This document shows, one piece after another, positions 1 through 5,558 of a stretch of 7,786 bases of DNA. Positions within the stretch are counted from its first letter, which is position 1, and each line of letters starts with the position of its first letter. A model generated the notes under the pieces. That model saw only the letters and a program-made list of their open reading frames with translations. It was not told the DNA's origin and made no database searches. The stretch covers positions 1 to 7,786 of the forward strand of contig CALKHM010000325.1 of NCBI GenBank assembly GCA_937988695.1, given 5' to 3'. The stretch is from an uncultured Microbacterium sp. (lineage in GTDB: Bacteria; Actinomycetota; Actinomycetes; Actinomycetales; Microbacteriaceae). The position numbers were made by a program, and so were the translations under genes.

Positions 1-1173
1 CGCGGCTGGTGGGAGTCGTGGGCGAGCCGCATCGCGCACGAAGGCCCGCACCATGACCTCGTGGTGCGCTCGCTGCTGATCCTGCGTGCGTTGACCAACC
101 GTGAGACCGGCGGCATCGCCGCCGCGGCCACGACCTCGCTGCCCGAGGACTTCGGTGGCGAGCGCAACTGGGACTATCGCTATGTCTGGCTGAGGGATGC
201 CGCGCTGACGCTGGAGGCCCTGCTGGATCACGGCTTCGTGGGCCTTGCCGCGCACTGGCGCGAGTGGCTGCTGCGCGCGGTGGCCGGCGACCCCGCCGAT
301 CTGCAGATCATGTACGGCCTGGCCGGCGAACGCGACCTCGTCGAGCGCGAGCTGACAAGCCTGCCCGGGTATGCGGCATCCGCCCCGGTACGCATCGGCA
401 ACGGCGCGGCGCTGCAGTATCAGGCCGACGTCGTCGGCGAGGTGCTCGTGACGCTGTCGGCAGCGCGCGATGCGGGGCTGAGCGAGTCGGCGTTCTCCTG
501 GCCGCTGGAGAAGAAGCTCGTCGCGTATGCCGCGAATCAGCTGACCCGGCCCGACAACGGGCTGTGGGAGATCCGCGGCGAACCGCACATGTTCACGCAT
601 TCGCGGGTCATGATGTGGGCGACGTTCGACCGTGCCGTGCGCGCCGTCGAGCAGCACGGGTTGAAGGGCCCGGTCGACACCTGGCGCGAGCTGCGTGACC
701 ATGTCAAGGCGCAGATCGACGAGCACGGCGTGACCGACGGCCATTTCACCCAGTACGACGGCACGAGCGAGGTGGATGCCTCGCTGCTGCTGCTTCCTCA
801 GGTGGGGTTCTGCGCCCCCGACGACGAGCGGATGCTGGCCACGGTGGCCAAGATCGAGACGGACCTCATGCAGGACGGTCTGCTGCGCCGCTATCGCACG
901 GCGACAGGCGTCGACGGGCTGTCCGGAGACGAGTATCCGTTCCTGGCCTGCTCGTTCTGGCTCGTCGAGCAGTATGCGGCCACCGGGCGACTCGATGACG
1001 CGCGGGTGCTGATGGACCGGCTGTGCGCGCTGGCCAACGACGTGGGCATGCTCTCGGAGGAATATGACGTGGCCGGGCGCCGGCAGGCCGGGAACACCCC
1101 GCAGGCCTTCTCGCATCTCGCGCTCGTGCGCGCCGCCGACGCCCTGGTCCGCGCCCGGCACAAGCCGCGGTAG
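1..1173 (+). CDS. Glycoside hydrolase family 15 protein (glucoamylase/trehalase-type), 5'-truncated
   Basis: The reading frame is open from base 1, so the gene begins upstream of the window. The visible 390 residues are the C-terminal part of a protein whose family is usually about 600-660 residues. They form the (alpha/alpha)6 catalytic barrel of GH15. Family landmarks are clear: TTSLPEDFGGERNWDYR with WLRDA at about residues 45-65, the acid-catalyst segment LWEIRGEPHMFTHS (Glu190, bases 568-570), and near the C-terminus LSEEYD followed by GNTPQAFSHLAL (Glu353/354), which holds the expected catalytic base. Members hydrolyse terminal alpha-glucosidic bonds in an inverting reaction. Actinobacterial relatives include cytosolic trehalases and glucoamylase-like enzymes, and I cannot separate these from the fragment. 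No export signal can be judged because the N-terminus is missing. The gene runs towards the ABC permease gene and ends 73 bp from its stop codon. Family call is confident; substrate is unknown. Confidence 0.93.
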   Translation, partial: RGWWESWASRIAHEGPHHDLVVRSLLILRALTNRETGGIAAAATTSLPEDFGGERNWDYRYVWLRDAALTLEALLDHGFVGLAAHWREWLLRAVAGDPADLQIMYGLAGERDLVERELTSLPGYAASAPVRIGNGAALQYQADVVGEVLVTLSAARDAGLSESAFSWPLEKKLVAYAANQLTRPDNGLWEIRGEPHMFTHSRVMMWATFDRAVRAVEQHGLKGPVDTWRELRDHVKAQIDEHGVTDGHFTQYDGTSEVDASLLLLPQVGFCAPDDERMLATVAKIETDLMQDGLLRRYRTATGVDGLSGDEYPFLACSFWLVEQYAATGRLDDARVLMDRLCALANDVGMLSEEYDVAGRRQAGNTPQAFSHLALVRAADALVRARHKPR

Positions 1174-1230
1174 CCGGATGCTTCGGGACCGGTGCCCGCG
1201 GATGCGCGAGATCCGGCCCCGTGGGATGCG

Positions 1231-1245
1231 TGGGCGAGCCGCCCA
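1231..1245. terminator. Small hairpin in the convergent gap between the GH15 gene and ABC permease gene
   Basis: TGGGCG and CGCCCA form a 6-bp perfect stem with a 3-base loop, two bases from the permease stop codon and 58 bp after the GH15 stop. The 73-bp gap separates convergent genes, where a bidirectional terminator is expected. There is no T-run on either side, although U-poor terminators are common in high-GC actinobacteria. The stem is short, so this is a weak call. Confidence 0.25.
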
Positions 1246-1246
1246 G

Positions 1247-2380
1247 CTACGCCTTCAGCGCCTCGGCGAGCGTGACGCGCGCGCCCATGCGCAGCAGCGC
1301 ATTGCTGTAGATCTTCGAGCCCACCACGATCGCCGCCGCACAGGTGGCCACGAGGATCACGAGCGAGACCAGCGGCTCCCACCACATGGCCTCGCCGAGG
1401 TACAGACGCAGCGGCATCGCCACCGGTGCCGAGAACGGCACGTACGACATGACGGTCAGTACGACAGGGTTGTCGTTGAAGATGATCACCATGACATAGG
1501 GGGCGAGGATCAGCATCGTGATGGGCATCGTCGTCGAGCCGATGTCCTCCTGCCGGGAGACCATGGCTCCCGCGCCGGCGAACAGCGACGCGAGCAGCAC
1601 GAAGCCGAACAGGAAGAAGATCGCGAACCATACCATCGGCCCGCCGAGCCCGCCGAGCACGTCGCCCCGGCCGGTGACCCCGAGGCCGATGATCGCGATG
1701 GCCACGAGCACGATGATCTGGGCCATCGCCAGGATCGTGTTGCCGATCACCTTGCCCGCCAGCAGCGCGCGCACAGGGATGGCCGAGATCAGGATCTCGA
1801 CAATGCGGGTCTGCTTCTCTTCAACGACGCTCTGCGCGATCGTGCTGCCGAACAAGGATGCCGCGAACAAGAACACGACGCCGAAGCCGATGGCGACGAG
1901 ATAGCGCAACAGCGCATCCTGGGGGTTCGCGTCGAGCAGCTCGACGGACGGCGCAGCGCTGAACTGTGCCACCAGCTCCGTCGGCGTCTTGTCCTTCGCG
2001 ACGATCTTGACATGCACGGGCGACGTCGCGTCCGGCAGGATCGCCGCGTCGACCTTGCCGCTGCGCACGAGCGCGATGGCTGCGTCGTCATCGGCGACGG
2101 TGGTCACGGTCAGGCCCTTCTGACCCTGCACGATCGATGCCGTCTGGCCGGTCACGGCCACCGGGGTCCGCGACGGGTTCGCCGCTGCGAAGCCACCCCA
2201 GATGACACCGGCCAGCGCCAGCACCAGCATGATCAGGGTGGAGATGACGAACGCCTTGCTGCGCAGCTTCGAGCCGATCTCGCGCTCGGCGACCAGCCAC
2301 GCGCTCTGTGCGAACGACGGTGTGCCCGGCGCGGATGCCGAAGCTGCCGTGACTACGGTTGTCGAGGGGGAAGTGCTCAT
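1247..2380 (-). CDS. ABC-2 type transporter permease (NatB/YhaP-like)
   Basis: This 377-residue membrane protein is the channel-forming partner of the ATPase gene just upstream. A hydrophilic Ser/Thr/Ala-rich N-terminus leads to a first membrane segment (about 43-66). A soluble extracytoplasmic domain (about 67-155) follows, including DDDAAIALVRSGKVDAAILP, a segment typical of this exporter family. Five further hydrophobic segments lie at about 158-180, 205-233, 246-275, 283-303 and 338-360. The hallmark VVEEKQTRIVEIL (184-196), just after segment 2, is the cytoplasmic coupling motif of NatB/YhaP-like ABC-2 permeases. The ATG overlaps the ATPase stop codon (ATGA) and has a full AAGGAGGT ribosome site, so the two are cotranscribed and translationally coupled. 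Relatives export sodium, peptides, lipids or drugs; the substrate here cannot be read from sequence. The neighbouring two-component system suggests a stress or drug role, which is an inference. Confidence 0.92.
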   Translation of the reverse strand: MSTSPSTTVVTAASASAPGTPSFAQSAWLVAEREIGSKLRSKAFVISTLIMLVLALAGVIWGGFAAANPSRTPVAVTGQTASIVQGQKGLTVTTVADDDAAIALVRSGKVDAAILPDATSPVHVKIVAKDKTPTELVAQFSAAPSVELLDANPQDALLRYLVAIGFGVVFLFAASLFGSTIAQSVVEEKQTRIVEILISAIPVRALLAGKVIGNTILAMAQIIVLVAIAIIGLGVTGRGDVLGGLGGPMVWFAIFFLFGFVLLASLFAGAGAMVSRQEDIGSTTMPITMLILAPYVMVIIFNDNPVVLTVMSYVPFSAPVAMPLRLYLGEAMWWEPLVSLVILVATCAAAIVVGSKIYSNALLRMGARVTLAEALKA

Positions 2381-3261
2381 TGGATGACCTCCTTGAAGAT
2401 CTGCGCCAGCGTGGGGCGGCGCGGCGAGAAGCTGAGGACGGCGCCGTCGGACACGGCCCTGCGCAGCACGCGCTGGGCGACCTCGTCGGTCTGGGCGTCG
2501 AACACGGCCGATCCGCCGGCGAAGTCGACGACCTCAACCCCGGGCTCCGCGCGCAGCCACCCGACGTCTCCCGTCGTGCGCAGCTCGAATCGGCGTCCCG
2601 CGTGCTGCTCCCGCAGCGCCTCGGCCGGTCCCGCCGCGCGGATCGTGCCCGCGGCGATGATCACCAGGTCGTCGCACAGCCGCTCGACGACGTCGAGCTG
2701 GTGCGACGAGAACAGCACCGAGACGCCCTGCGCGGCGCGCTCCTGCAGCACGCCGGCGACCACGTCGACAGCCAGCGGGTCCAGGCCGCTGAACGGCTCA
2801 TCGAGGATCAGCACCTCCGGGTCGTGCACGAGGGCGGCGGCGATCTGGGCGCGCTGCTGGTTGCCCAACGACAGCGTCTCGACCTTGTCGCCGATTCGCT
2901 CGCCGAGTCCGAGCTGTGTGAGCAGCCGCGTCGCGCTGGCTTCGGCATCCGCCTTCGCATACCCGTGCAGTCGTGCGAGATACGCGATGTGCTCGCCGAC
3001 CTTCATCTTCGGGTAGAGGCCGCGCTCTTCGGGCATATAGCCGAAGCGCCGACGGTCGGTGGCGGTGATGGGCGAGCCGTCCAGCGAGACCTCTCCGGCG
3101 TCGGCGTCGAGCACGCCCAGTGCGATGCGCATGGTCGTGGTCTTGCCGGCGCCGTTGCCGCCGACGAACCCGGTCAGCCGGTTCGGAGCGACGTCGAATC
3201 CGACGCCGTCCAGCGCTCGCCGTCCGCCGTAGCTCTTCGTGACGCCTCGCAGCTCGAGCAT
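2377..3261 (-). CDS. ABC transporter ATP-binding protein (NatA/YhaQ-like, DUF4162-type C-terminus)
   Basis: This 294-residue protein is the ATPase that powers the permease encoded next. It has Walker A GGNGAGKT (34-41), a Q-loop region reading GYMPEERGLYP (74-84), the signature LSLGNQQR (130-137), Walker B VLILDEP (150-156) with D-loop SGLDPLA, and the switch histidine in FSSHQLD. The usual Q-loop glutamine is replaced by Glu78, as is common in the NatA/YhaQ group. The last ~75 residues, from about FELRTTGDVGW, match the accessory C-terminal domain of DUF4162-type exporter ATPases. The frame stays open 77 codons upstream, but that stretch is Pro/Arg/Gly-rich, resembles no ABC protein and covers the control region. 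I chose the ATG at 3261 because LELRGVTKSYGGRRAL is the canonical start and AAGGAGG lies 4 bp before it. Its stop overlaps the permease start. Confidence 0.94.
   Translation of the reverse strand: MLELRGVTKSYGGRRALDGVGFDVAPNRLTGFVGGNGAGKTTTMRIALGVLDADAGEVSLDGSPITATDRRRFGYMPEERGLYPKMKVGEHIAYLARLHGYAKADAEASATRLLTQLGLGERIGDKVETLSLGNQQRAQIAAALVHDPEVLILDEPFSGLDPLAVDVVAGVLQERAAQGVSVLFSSHQLDVVERLCDDLVIIAAGTIRAAGPAEALREQHAGRRFELRTTGDVGWLRAEPGVEVVDFAGGSAVFDAQTDEVAQRVLRRAVSDGAVLSFSPRRPTLAQIFKEVIQ
2387..2394 (-). promoter_or_regulatory. Ribosome binding site of the permease gene
   Basis: On the minus strand AAGGAGGT lies 6 bases before the permease ATG, inside the last codons of the ATPase gene. The near-perfect anti-Shine-Dalgarno match allows strong reinitiation at the ATGA junction and fixes the permease start. 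Confidence 0.8.
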
Positions 3262-3265
3262 CCGT

Positions 3266-3272
3266 CCTCCTT
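3266..3272 (-). promoter_or_regulatory. Ribosome binding site of the ABC ATPase gene
   Basis: On the minus strand AAGGAGG is followed by a 4-base spacer (ACGG) and the ATG at 3261. It supports this start over the 77-codon longer open frame. Confidence 0.75.
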
Positions 3273-3298
3273 GGTCTGGTGGTTCGCCTGGTGGCTCC

Positions 3299-3341
3299 AC
3301 GCTACGGGGGACAGGATGCCGCCGCCTCCCCCGCGCGGCGG
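3299..3341 (-). promoter_or_regulatory. Putative ABC-operon promoter with an element shared with the kinase promoter
   Basis: Reading the minus strand, the 28-bp element (3341-3314) has a CCGCGCGG core followed by GGAGGCGGCGGCATCC. After 9 bases comes TAGCGT (3304-3299), a TANNNT -10-like hexamer. The same element, with 3 differences, and the same 9-base gap to TACGGT occur upstream of the kinase gene at 5433-5475. If the hexamer is the -10, transcription would start near 3292, about 30 bases before the ATPase ATG. There is no TTGACA-like -35 box, which suits an activator-dependent promoter. The core centre (3334/3335) would lie near -42. A regulator site is an inference; the shared sequence and spacing are directly visible. 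Confidence 0.5.
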
Positions 3342-3347
3342 GTTCCT

Positions 3348-3371
3348 CGTGTCCGCCGTGCGGCGGACACG
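3348..3371. repeat. 24-bp near-perfect palindrome upstream of the ABC operon
   Basis: CGTGTCCGCCG (3348-3358) and CGGCGGACACG (3361-3371) are exact reverse complements, an 11-bp arm on each side of a 2-bp centre (TG). It is centred about 25 bp upstream of the shared promoter element core and about 98 bp from the ATPase start. As DNA it could be an operator for a dimeric regulator. As RNA it could form a stable hairpin ending the kinase/regulator transcript, whose stop lies 114 bases upstream. No T-run follows it on either strand. Confidence 0.6.
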
Positions 3372-3401
3372 GAGCGTGGTCCCGCTCGTTCCCCCGTTCA
3401 G

Positions 3402-3417
3402 CCGTCACCCGTGACGG
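3402..3417. promoter_or_regulatory. Operator candidate, copy 1 (CCGTCA-N4-TGACGG)
   Basis: Perfect dyad CCGTCA-CCCG-TGACGG; the symmetry extends inward to 7-bp arms (CCGTCAC/GTGACGG). A second site with identical arms lies exactly 33 bp away centre to centre, about three helical turns, so two dimers would sit on nearly the same DNA face. Centred roughly 118 bp upstream of the inferred ABC transcription start. Confidence 0.45.
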
Positions 3418-3434
3418 TTCTGGCCCATCCGAGC

Positions 3435-3450
3435 CCGTCAGAGGTGACGG
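3435..3450. promoter_or_regulatory. Operator candidate, copy 2 (CCGTCA-N4-TGACGG)
   Basis: CCGTCA-GAGG-TGACGG repeats both arms of the site at 3402-3417 but with a different centre. Conserved arms with a free spacer are what a dimeric DNA-binding protein requires. It lies 35 bp beyond the end of the response regulator gene and inside no called gene. Confidence 0.45.
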
Positions 3451-3484
3451 CTGAATCCGGAAAGCGGCGCGGCGCGCGGCAGGG

Positions 3485-4207
3485 TCAGGCAAGGCCGTGG
3501 CGATACGCCAGCACGACGGCCTGCACGCGGTCGCGGGCGCCGAGCTTGGCGAGCACGTTCGAGACGTGCGTCTTCACCGTCGCCTCGCCGATGAACAGGC
3601 GCTGGGCGATCTCGGCGTTGCTCAACGCCTCCGCCACCAGCCGCAGCACCTCGGCCTCGCGGTCGGTGAGCTCGACGAGCGGGCGCTCCGGGTCGGGCGC
3701 TGCGCTCGCTCGCTCAACGACCGGAGGCGACGGCCGTGCGCCGCCCTGCAGGGCGGGCGGCCCGGATGCTGCCGCACCCTGCGCGAAGCGGGCGATGACC
3801 CGCCTCGTCACCTCGGGTGCCAGCAGGGCGTCGCCGGCGGCGGTCACCCGCACGGCGCGCACGAGCTCCTCCGGCCCGGCGTTCTTCAGCAGGAAGCCCG
3901 CAGCGCCGGCGGCCAGTGCCGCGAACAGGTAGTCGTCGCGATCGAACGTCGTGACGATCAGCACCGCCGAGGCCACCTCGGGGTCGGCGACCAGGCGGCG
4001 GGTGGCCTCCAGGCCGTCCATATCGGGCATCTGCACGTCCATGCAGACGACGTCGGGGTGCAGATCCCGGGCGGCGGCCAGCGCCTCGGCACCGGTCGAG
4101 GCTTCACCGACGACCCGGATGTCGTCTTCGGCGTGCAGGATCAAGCGGAATCCCGCACGCATCATGGCGTGGTCGTCCACGAGCAGCACGCGCAGCGGCT
4201 CAGGCAC
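3485..4207 (-). CDS. Two-component response regulator, NarL/LuxR family
   Basis: This 240-residue cytoplasmic transcription factor is the likely partner of the kinase encoded just before it. The receiver domain (about 4-125) has the acidic pocket Asp11/Asp12, the phospho-acceptor Asp57 in VVCMDVQMPDMDG, Thr86 in VTTFD and Lys108 in FLLKNAG. A Pro/Ala-rich linker of about 40 residues (about 133-172) is somewhat long for the family. A LuxR-type helix-turn-helix follows (about 176-240): LTDREAEVLRLVAEALSNAE, then RLFIGEATVKTHVSNVLAKL. The GTG at 4207 was chosen because the receiver begins immediately after it (MPEPLRVLLVDDH) and AAGGAG precedes it by 6 bases. The longer open frame would add 39 residues unlike a receiver. 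The start overlaps the kinase stop by 8 bp, so the pair is coupled. Targets are probably the kinase and ABC promoters, an inference from their shared element. Confidence 0.95.
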   Translation of the reverse strand: MPEPLRVLLVDDHAMMRAGFRLILHAEDDIRVVGEASTGAEALAAARDLHPDVVCMDVQMPDMDGLEATRRLVADPEVASAVLIVTTFDRDDYLFAALAAGAAGFLLKNAGPEELVRAVRVTAAGDALLAPEVTRRVIARFAQGAAASGPPALQGGARPSPPVVERASAAPDPERPLVELTDREAEVLRLVAEALSNAEIAQRLFIGEATVKTHVSNVLAKLGARDRVQAVVLAYRHGLA

Positions 4208-5426
4208 CCGTGTCTCCTTCGACCGGGATCGTGACGCGCACGAGGAAACCGCCGGTCTCGCGCGGGCGTGCCTCGATGCGCCCGCCGGCGGCGGCGGCGC
4301 GCTCGCGCATGCCGACAAGGCCAAGGCCCCGACCGACCCGGGTGACGCGCCGGCCGGTGTTGGCGATCTCGAGCTCCACCGCGTCCGTCTCGTATCGCAG
4401 TCGCACGTCGGCGGTGACCTCGGGACCGCCGTGGCGGCGCGCGTTGGTCAGCGCCTCCTGCGCGATGCGATGCAGTGAGACCTGCACGGTGTCGGGGACC
4501 GCACGCGGAGTGCCGATGACGGCGAGGGTGGTGTGCACGCCGGCGGCCGTGGACTCGTCGGCGAGCGTGGACAGGGCCGCCAGGCCCAGCGTGTTCCCGG
4601 CGATGTCGGCGTCGCTGGAGCGCAGCGTGACCAGCAGCTGCCGCAGCTCGCCGATGGCGCTGCGCGCGGACGCCTCGACCTGCGTGAGCGTGCGGGCCGC
4701 GGCATCCGGGTCCTTCGCCATGATCGCGCGTGCGGCCCCGGCCTGCACGCCCATGAGCGAGACATGATGTGCCACGACGTCGTGCAGCTCGCGCGCGATG
4801 CGCACCCGCTCCAGGGCCACGGCCTGCGCTGCCGTGCGCTCACGCTCGCGCTCGAGCTCTGCGGTGCGCTCCTGGAGCGCGCGCCGCTGCTGCGCTCCCG
4901 CGTATGCGCGCTGGCCGAAGTAGTACGCGCCGGCGAAGTACACGGCGTTGATGAGGATGTTCAGCAGCGCATATGCGACGAACGGCGAGAACGTGCCCGC
5001 CTGTGACAGGGTGCTGTCGCTCGGATGCGTCGCCTCGATGAAGGTCGCCGTGAGCAGCCACACGAACATCCCGATGACGATGCCGATGCGCACCCACGCG
5101 GCGCGCCGGCGGTCGGGCGAGAGTGCTCCGACGGTGTAGAAGCCGGCGAACATCGCGATGGTGCCGATGAACATCTCCGGCACGTGCAACGTTCCCGCGG
5201 CGAAGAACGCGGCGGCGGTGACCACCGCGACGGTGCTCGGGTAGCGTCGCCGGAACGCGAGGGCCACGGCCAGGACCAGCGCATACACCACGGCGTACCA
5301 CAGCGGCGCCTGCTGCTCGCGGTAAATCCCTGCCACGGTGCCCAGGGCCGCGCTGATCAGGGCGCCGACGCCGATGGCCAGAGCCAGTGCGGCATCCTGG
5401 CGCTGCAGGCGAGGGTCGGCGGGCAT
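4200..5426 (-). CDS. Sensor histidine kinase, HisKA_3/NarX-DesK type
   Basis: This 408-residue membrane kinase starts with about five hydrophobic segments (roughly 12-34, 43-58, 65-100, 112-130, 149-171) joined by very short loops, so it probably senses within the membrane. An Arg/Glu-rich coiled coil (about 178-208) leads to the dimerisation and phosphotransfer domain: RIARELHDVVAHHVSLMGVQ, with His215 as the expected phospho-acceptor. The ATPase domain has the N-box ALTNARRHGG (Asn328) and GRGLGLVGMRERAAAAGG; the G1 region reads IANTG where many kinases have a DNG-type motif. The frame continues 31 codons upstream, but the ATG at 5426 gives a normal N-terminus directly before the first membrane segment. 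Upstream sequence is the shared promoter element, and GGTGGGAAG just before the ATG is a modest ribosome site. The stop overlaps the response regulator start. The stimulus is unknown. Confidence 0.94.
   Translation of the reverse strand: MPADPRLQRQDAALALAIGVGALISAALGTVAGIYREQQAPLWYAVVYALVLAVALAFRRRYPSTVAVVTAAAFFAAGTLHVPEMFIGTIAMFAGFYTVGALSPDRRRAAWVRIGIVIGMFVWLLTATFIEATHPSDSTLSQAGTFSPFVAYALLNILINAVYFAGAYYFGQRAYAGAQQRRALQERTAELERERERTAAQAVALERVRIARELHDVVAHHVSLMGVQAGAARAIMAKDPDAAARTLTQVEASARSAIGELRQLLVTLRSSDADIAGNTLGLAALSTLADESTAAGVHTTLAVIGTPRAVPDTVQVSLHRIAQEALTNARRHGGPEVTADVRLRYETDAVELEIANTGRRVTRVGRGLGLVGMRERAAAAGGRIEARPRETGGFLVRVTIPVEGDTGA
4214..4219 (-). promoter_or_regulatory. Ribosome binding site of the response regulator gene
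   Basis: AAGGAG on the minus strand lies 6 bases before the GTG at 4207, within the last kinase codons. It decides between this GTG and longer alternatives. Confidence 0.7.
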
Positions 5427-5432
5427 CTTCCC

Positions 5433-5475
5433 ACCGTAGGGCGCGCGGGATGCTGCCGCCTCCACCGCGCGGGGG
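5433..5475 (-). promoter_or_regulatory. Putative kinase/regulator promoter with the shared element
   Basis: On the minus strand the element (5475-5448) has CCGCGCGG followed by TGGAGGCGGCAGCATCC, then 9 bases, then TACGGT (5438-5433). It matches the ABC-operon element at 25 of 28 positions with an identical gap to the TANNNT hexamer. TACGGT ends only 6 bases before the ATG at 5426, so if it is the -10 box the message would start at or very near the A of the ATG, giving a leaderless transcript. No consensus -35 is present. Confidence 0.5.
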
Positions 5476-5492
5476 AGTCGCACGACGGGGGC

Positions 5493-5498
5493 TTGACA
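5493..5498 (+). promoter_or_regulatory. Consensus -35 box (TTGACA) upstream of the VOC operon
   Basis: An exact TTGACA stands 60 bp before the VOC start codon. At 16-19 bp spacing the downstream sequence (around GCAAGCTT, 5516-5523) is a poor -10 match, so the promoter may be weak or the true -10 differently placed. The operator-like repeats overlap the spacer and start region. Confidence 0.45.
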
Positions 5499-5504
5499 GT
5501 GCCC

Positions 5505-5540
5505 GCTTGTTCTTTGCAAGCTTACTTGTTAAGAACAAGC
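5505..5540 (+). promoter_or_regulatory. Operator-like cluster of inverted repeats before the VOC-HxlR operon
   Basis: GCTTGTTCTT (5505-5514) and AAGAACAAGC (5531-5540) are exact 10-bp inverse complements around a 16-bp centre. Nested inside are two more dyads: CTTGTT-AAG-AACAAG (5525-5539) and CTTA-N5-TAAG (5521-5533). CTTGTT also occurs as a direct repeat at 5506 and 5525, 19 bp apart. This AT-rich island lies between the TTGACA box and the ribosome site, an ideal repressor position. Autorepression by the HxlR protein encoded one gene downstream is the simplest reading. It is an inference. Confidence 0.55.
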
Positions 5541-5547
5541 AGCGGAA

Positions 5548-5553
5548 AAGGAG
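5548..5553 (+). promoter_or_regulatory. Ribosome binding site of the VOC gene
   Basis: AAGGAG, preceded by AA, stands 5 bases before the ATG at 5559. It fixes this start although the frame is open for 178 codons upstream, across the antisense side of the kinase gene. Confidence 0.8.
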
Positions 5554-5558
5554 CCCTC

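Larger units (their letters stand above)
3397..3455. repeat. 13-bp inverted repeat enclosing two tandem palindromes
   Basis: TTCAGCCGTCACC (3397-3409) and GGTGACGGCTGAA (3443-3455) are exact inverse complements separated by 33 bp. Each arm contains half of one smaller palindrome, so the transcript could form either one long stem or two short hairpins. It starts 29 bases after the response regulator stop (minus strand), so it might act in ending that transcript; it may equally be a double operator for the ABC operon. Confidence 0.65.

Noticed and set aside
1064..3016. 650-codon open frame on the plus strand, antisense to the ABC genes
   Set aside because: It covers two clear ABC transporter genes on the other strand, its translation is Arg/His/Asp-rich low-complexity sequence with no recognisable domain, and long antisense frames are common at this GC content.
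3397..3455. Insertion-sequence or MITE remnant
   Set aside because: Inverted repeats are present, but I see no target duplication or transposase fragment; operator or hairpin readings fit better.
3262..3492. 77-codon N-terminal extension of the ABC ATPase
   Set aside because: It is Pro/Arg/Gly-rich, unlike any ABC N-terminus, overlaps the palindromes and the end of the regulator gene, and the ATG at 3261 has a proper ribosome site.
4208..4324. 39-codon extension of the response regulator into the kinase gene
   Set aside because: The receiver domain begins right after the GTG at 4207, and the extension is an out-of-frame reading of the kinase C-terminus.
5427..5519. 31-codon extension of the kinase
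   Set aside because: It would cover the shared promoter element, and its sequence is unlike a membrane-sensor N-terminus.
5025..5558. 178-codon upstream extension of the VOC frame
   Set aside because: It is antisense to the kinase and shows no VOC features; AAGGAG before 5559 and the promoter-like region place the start there.
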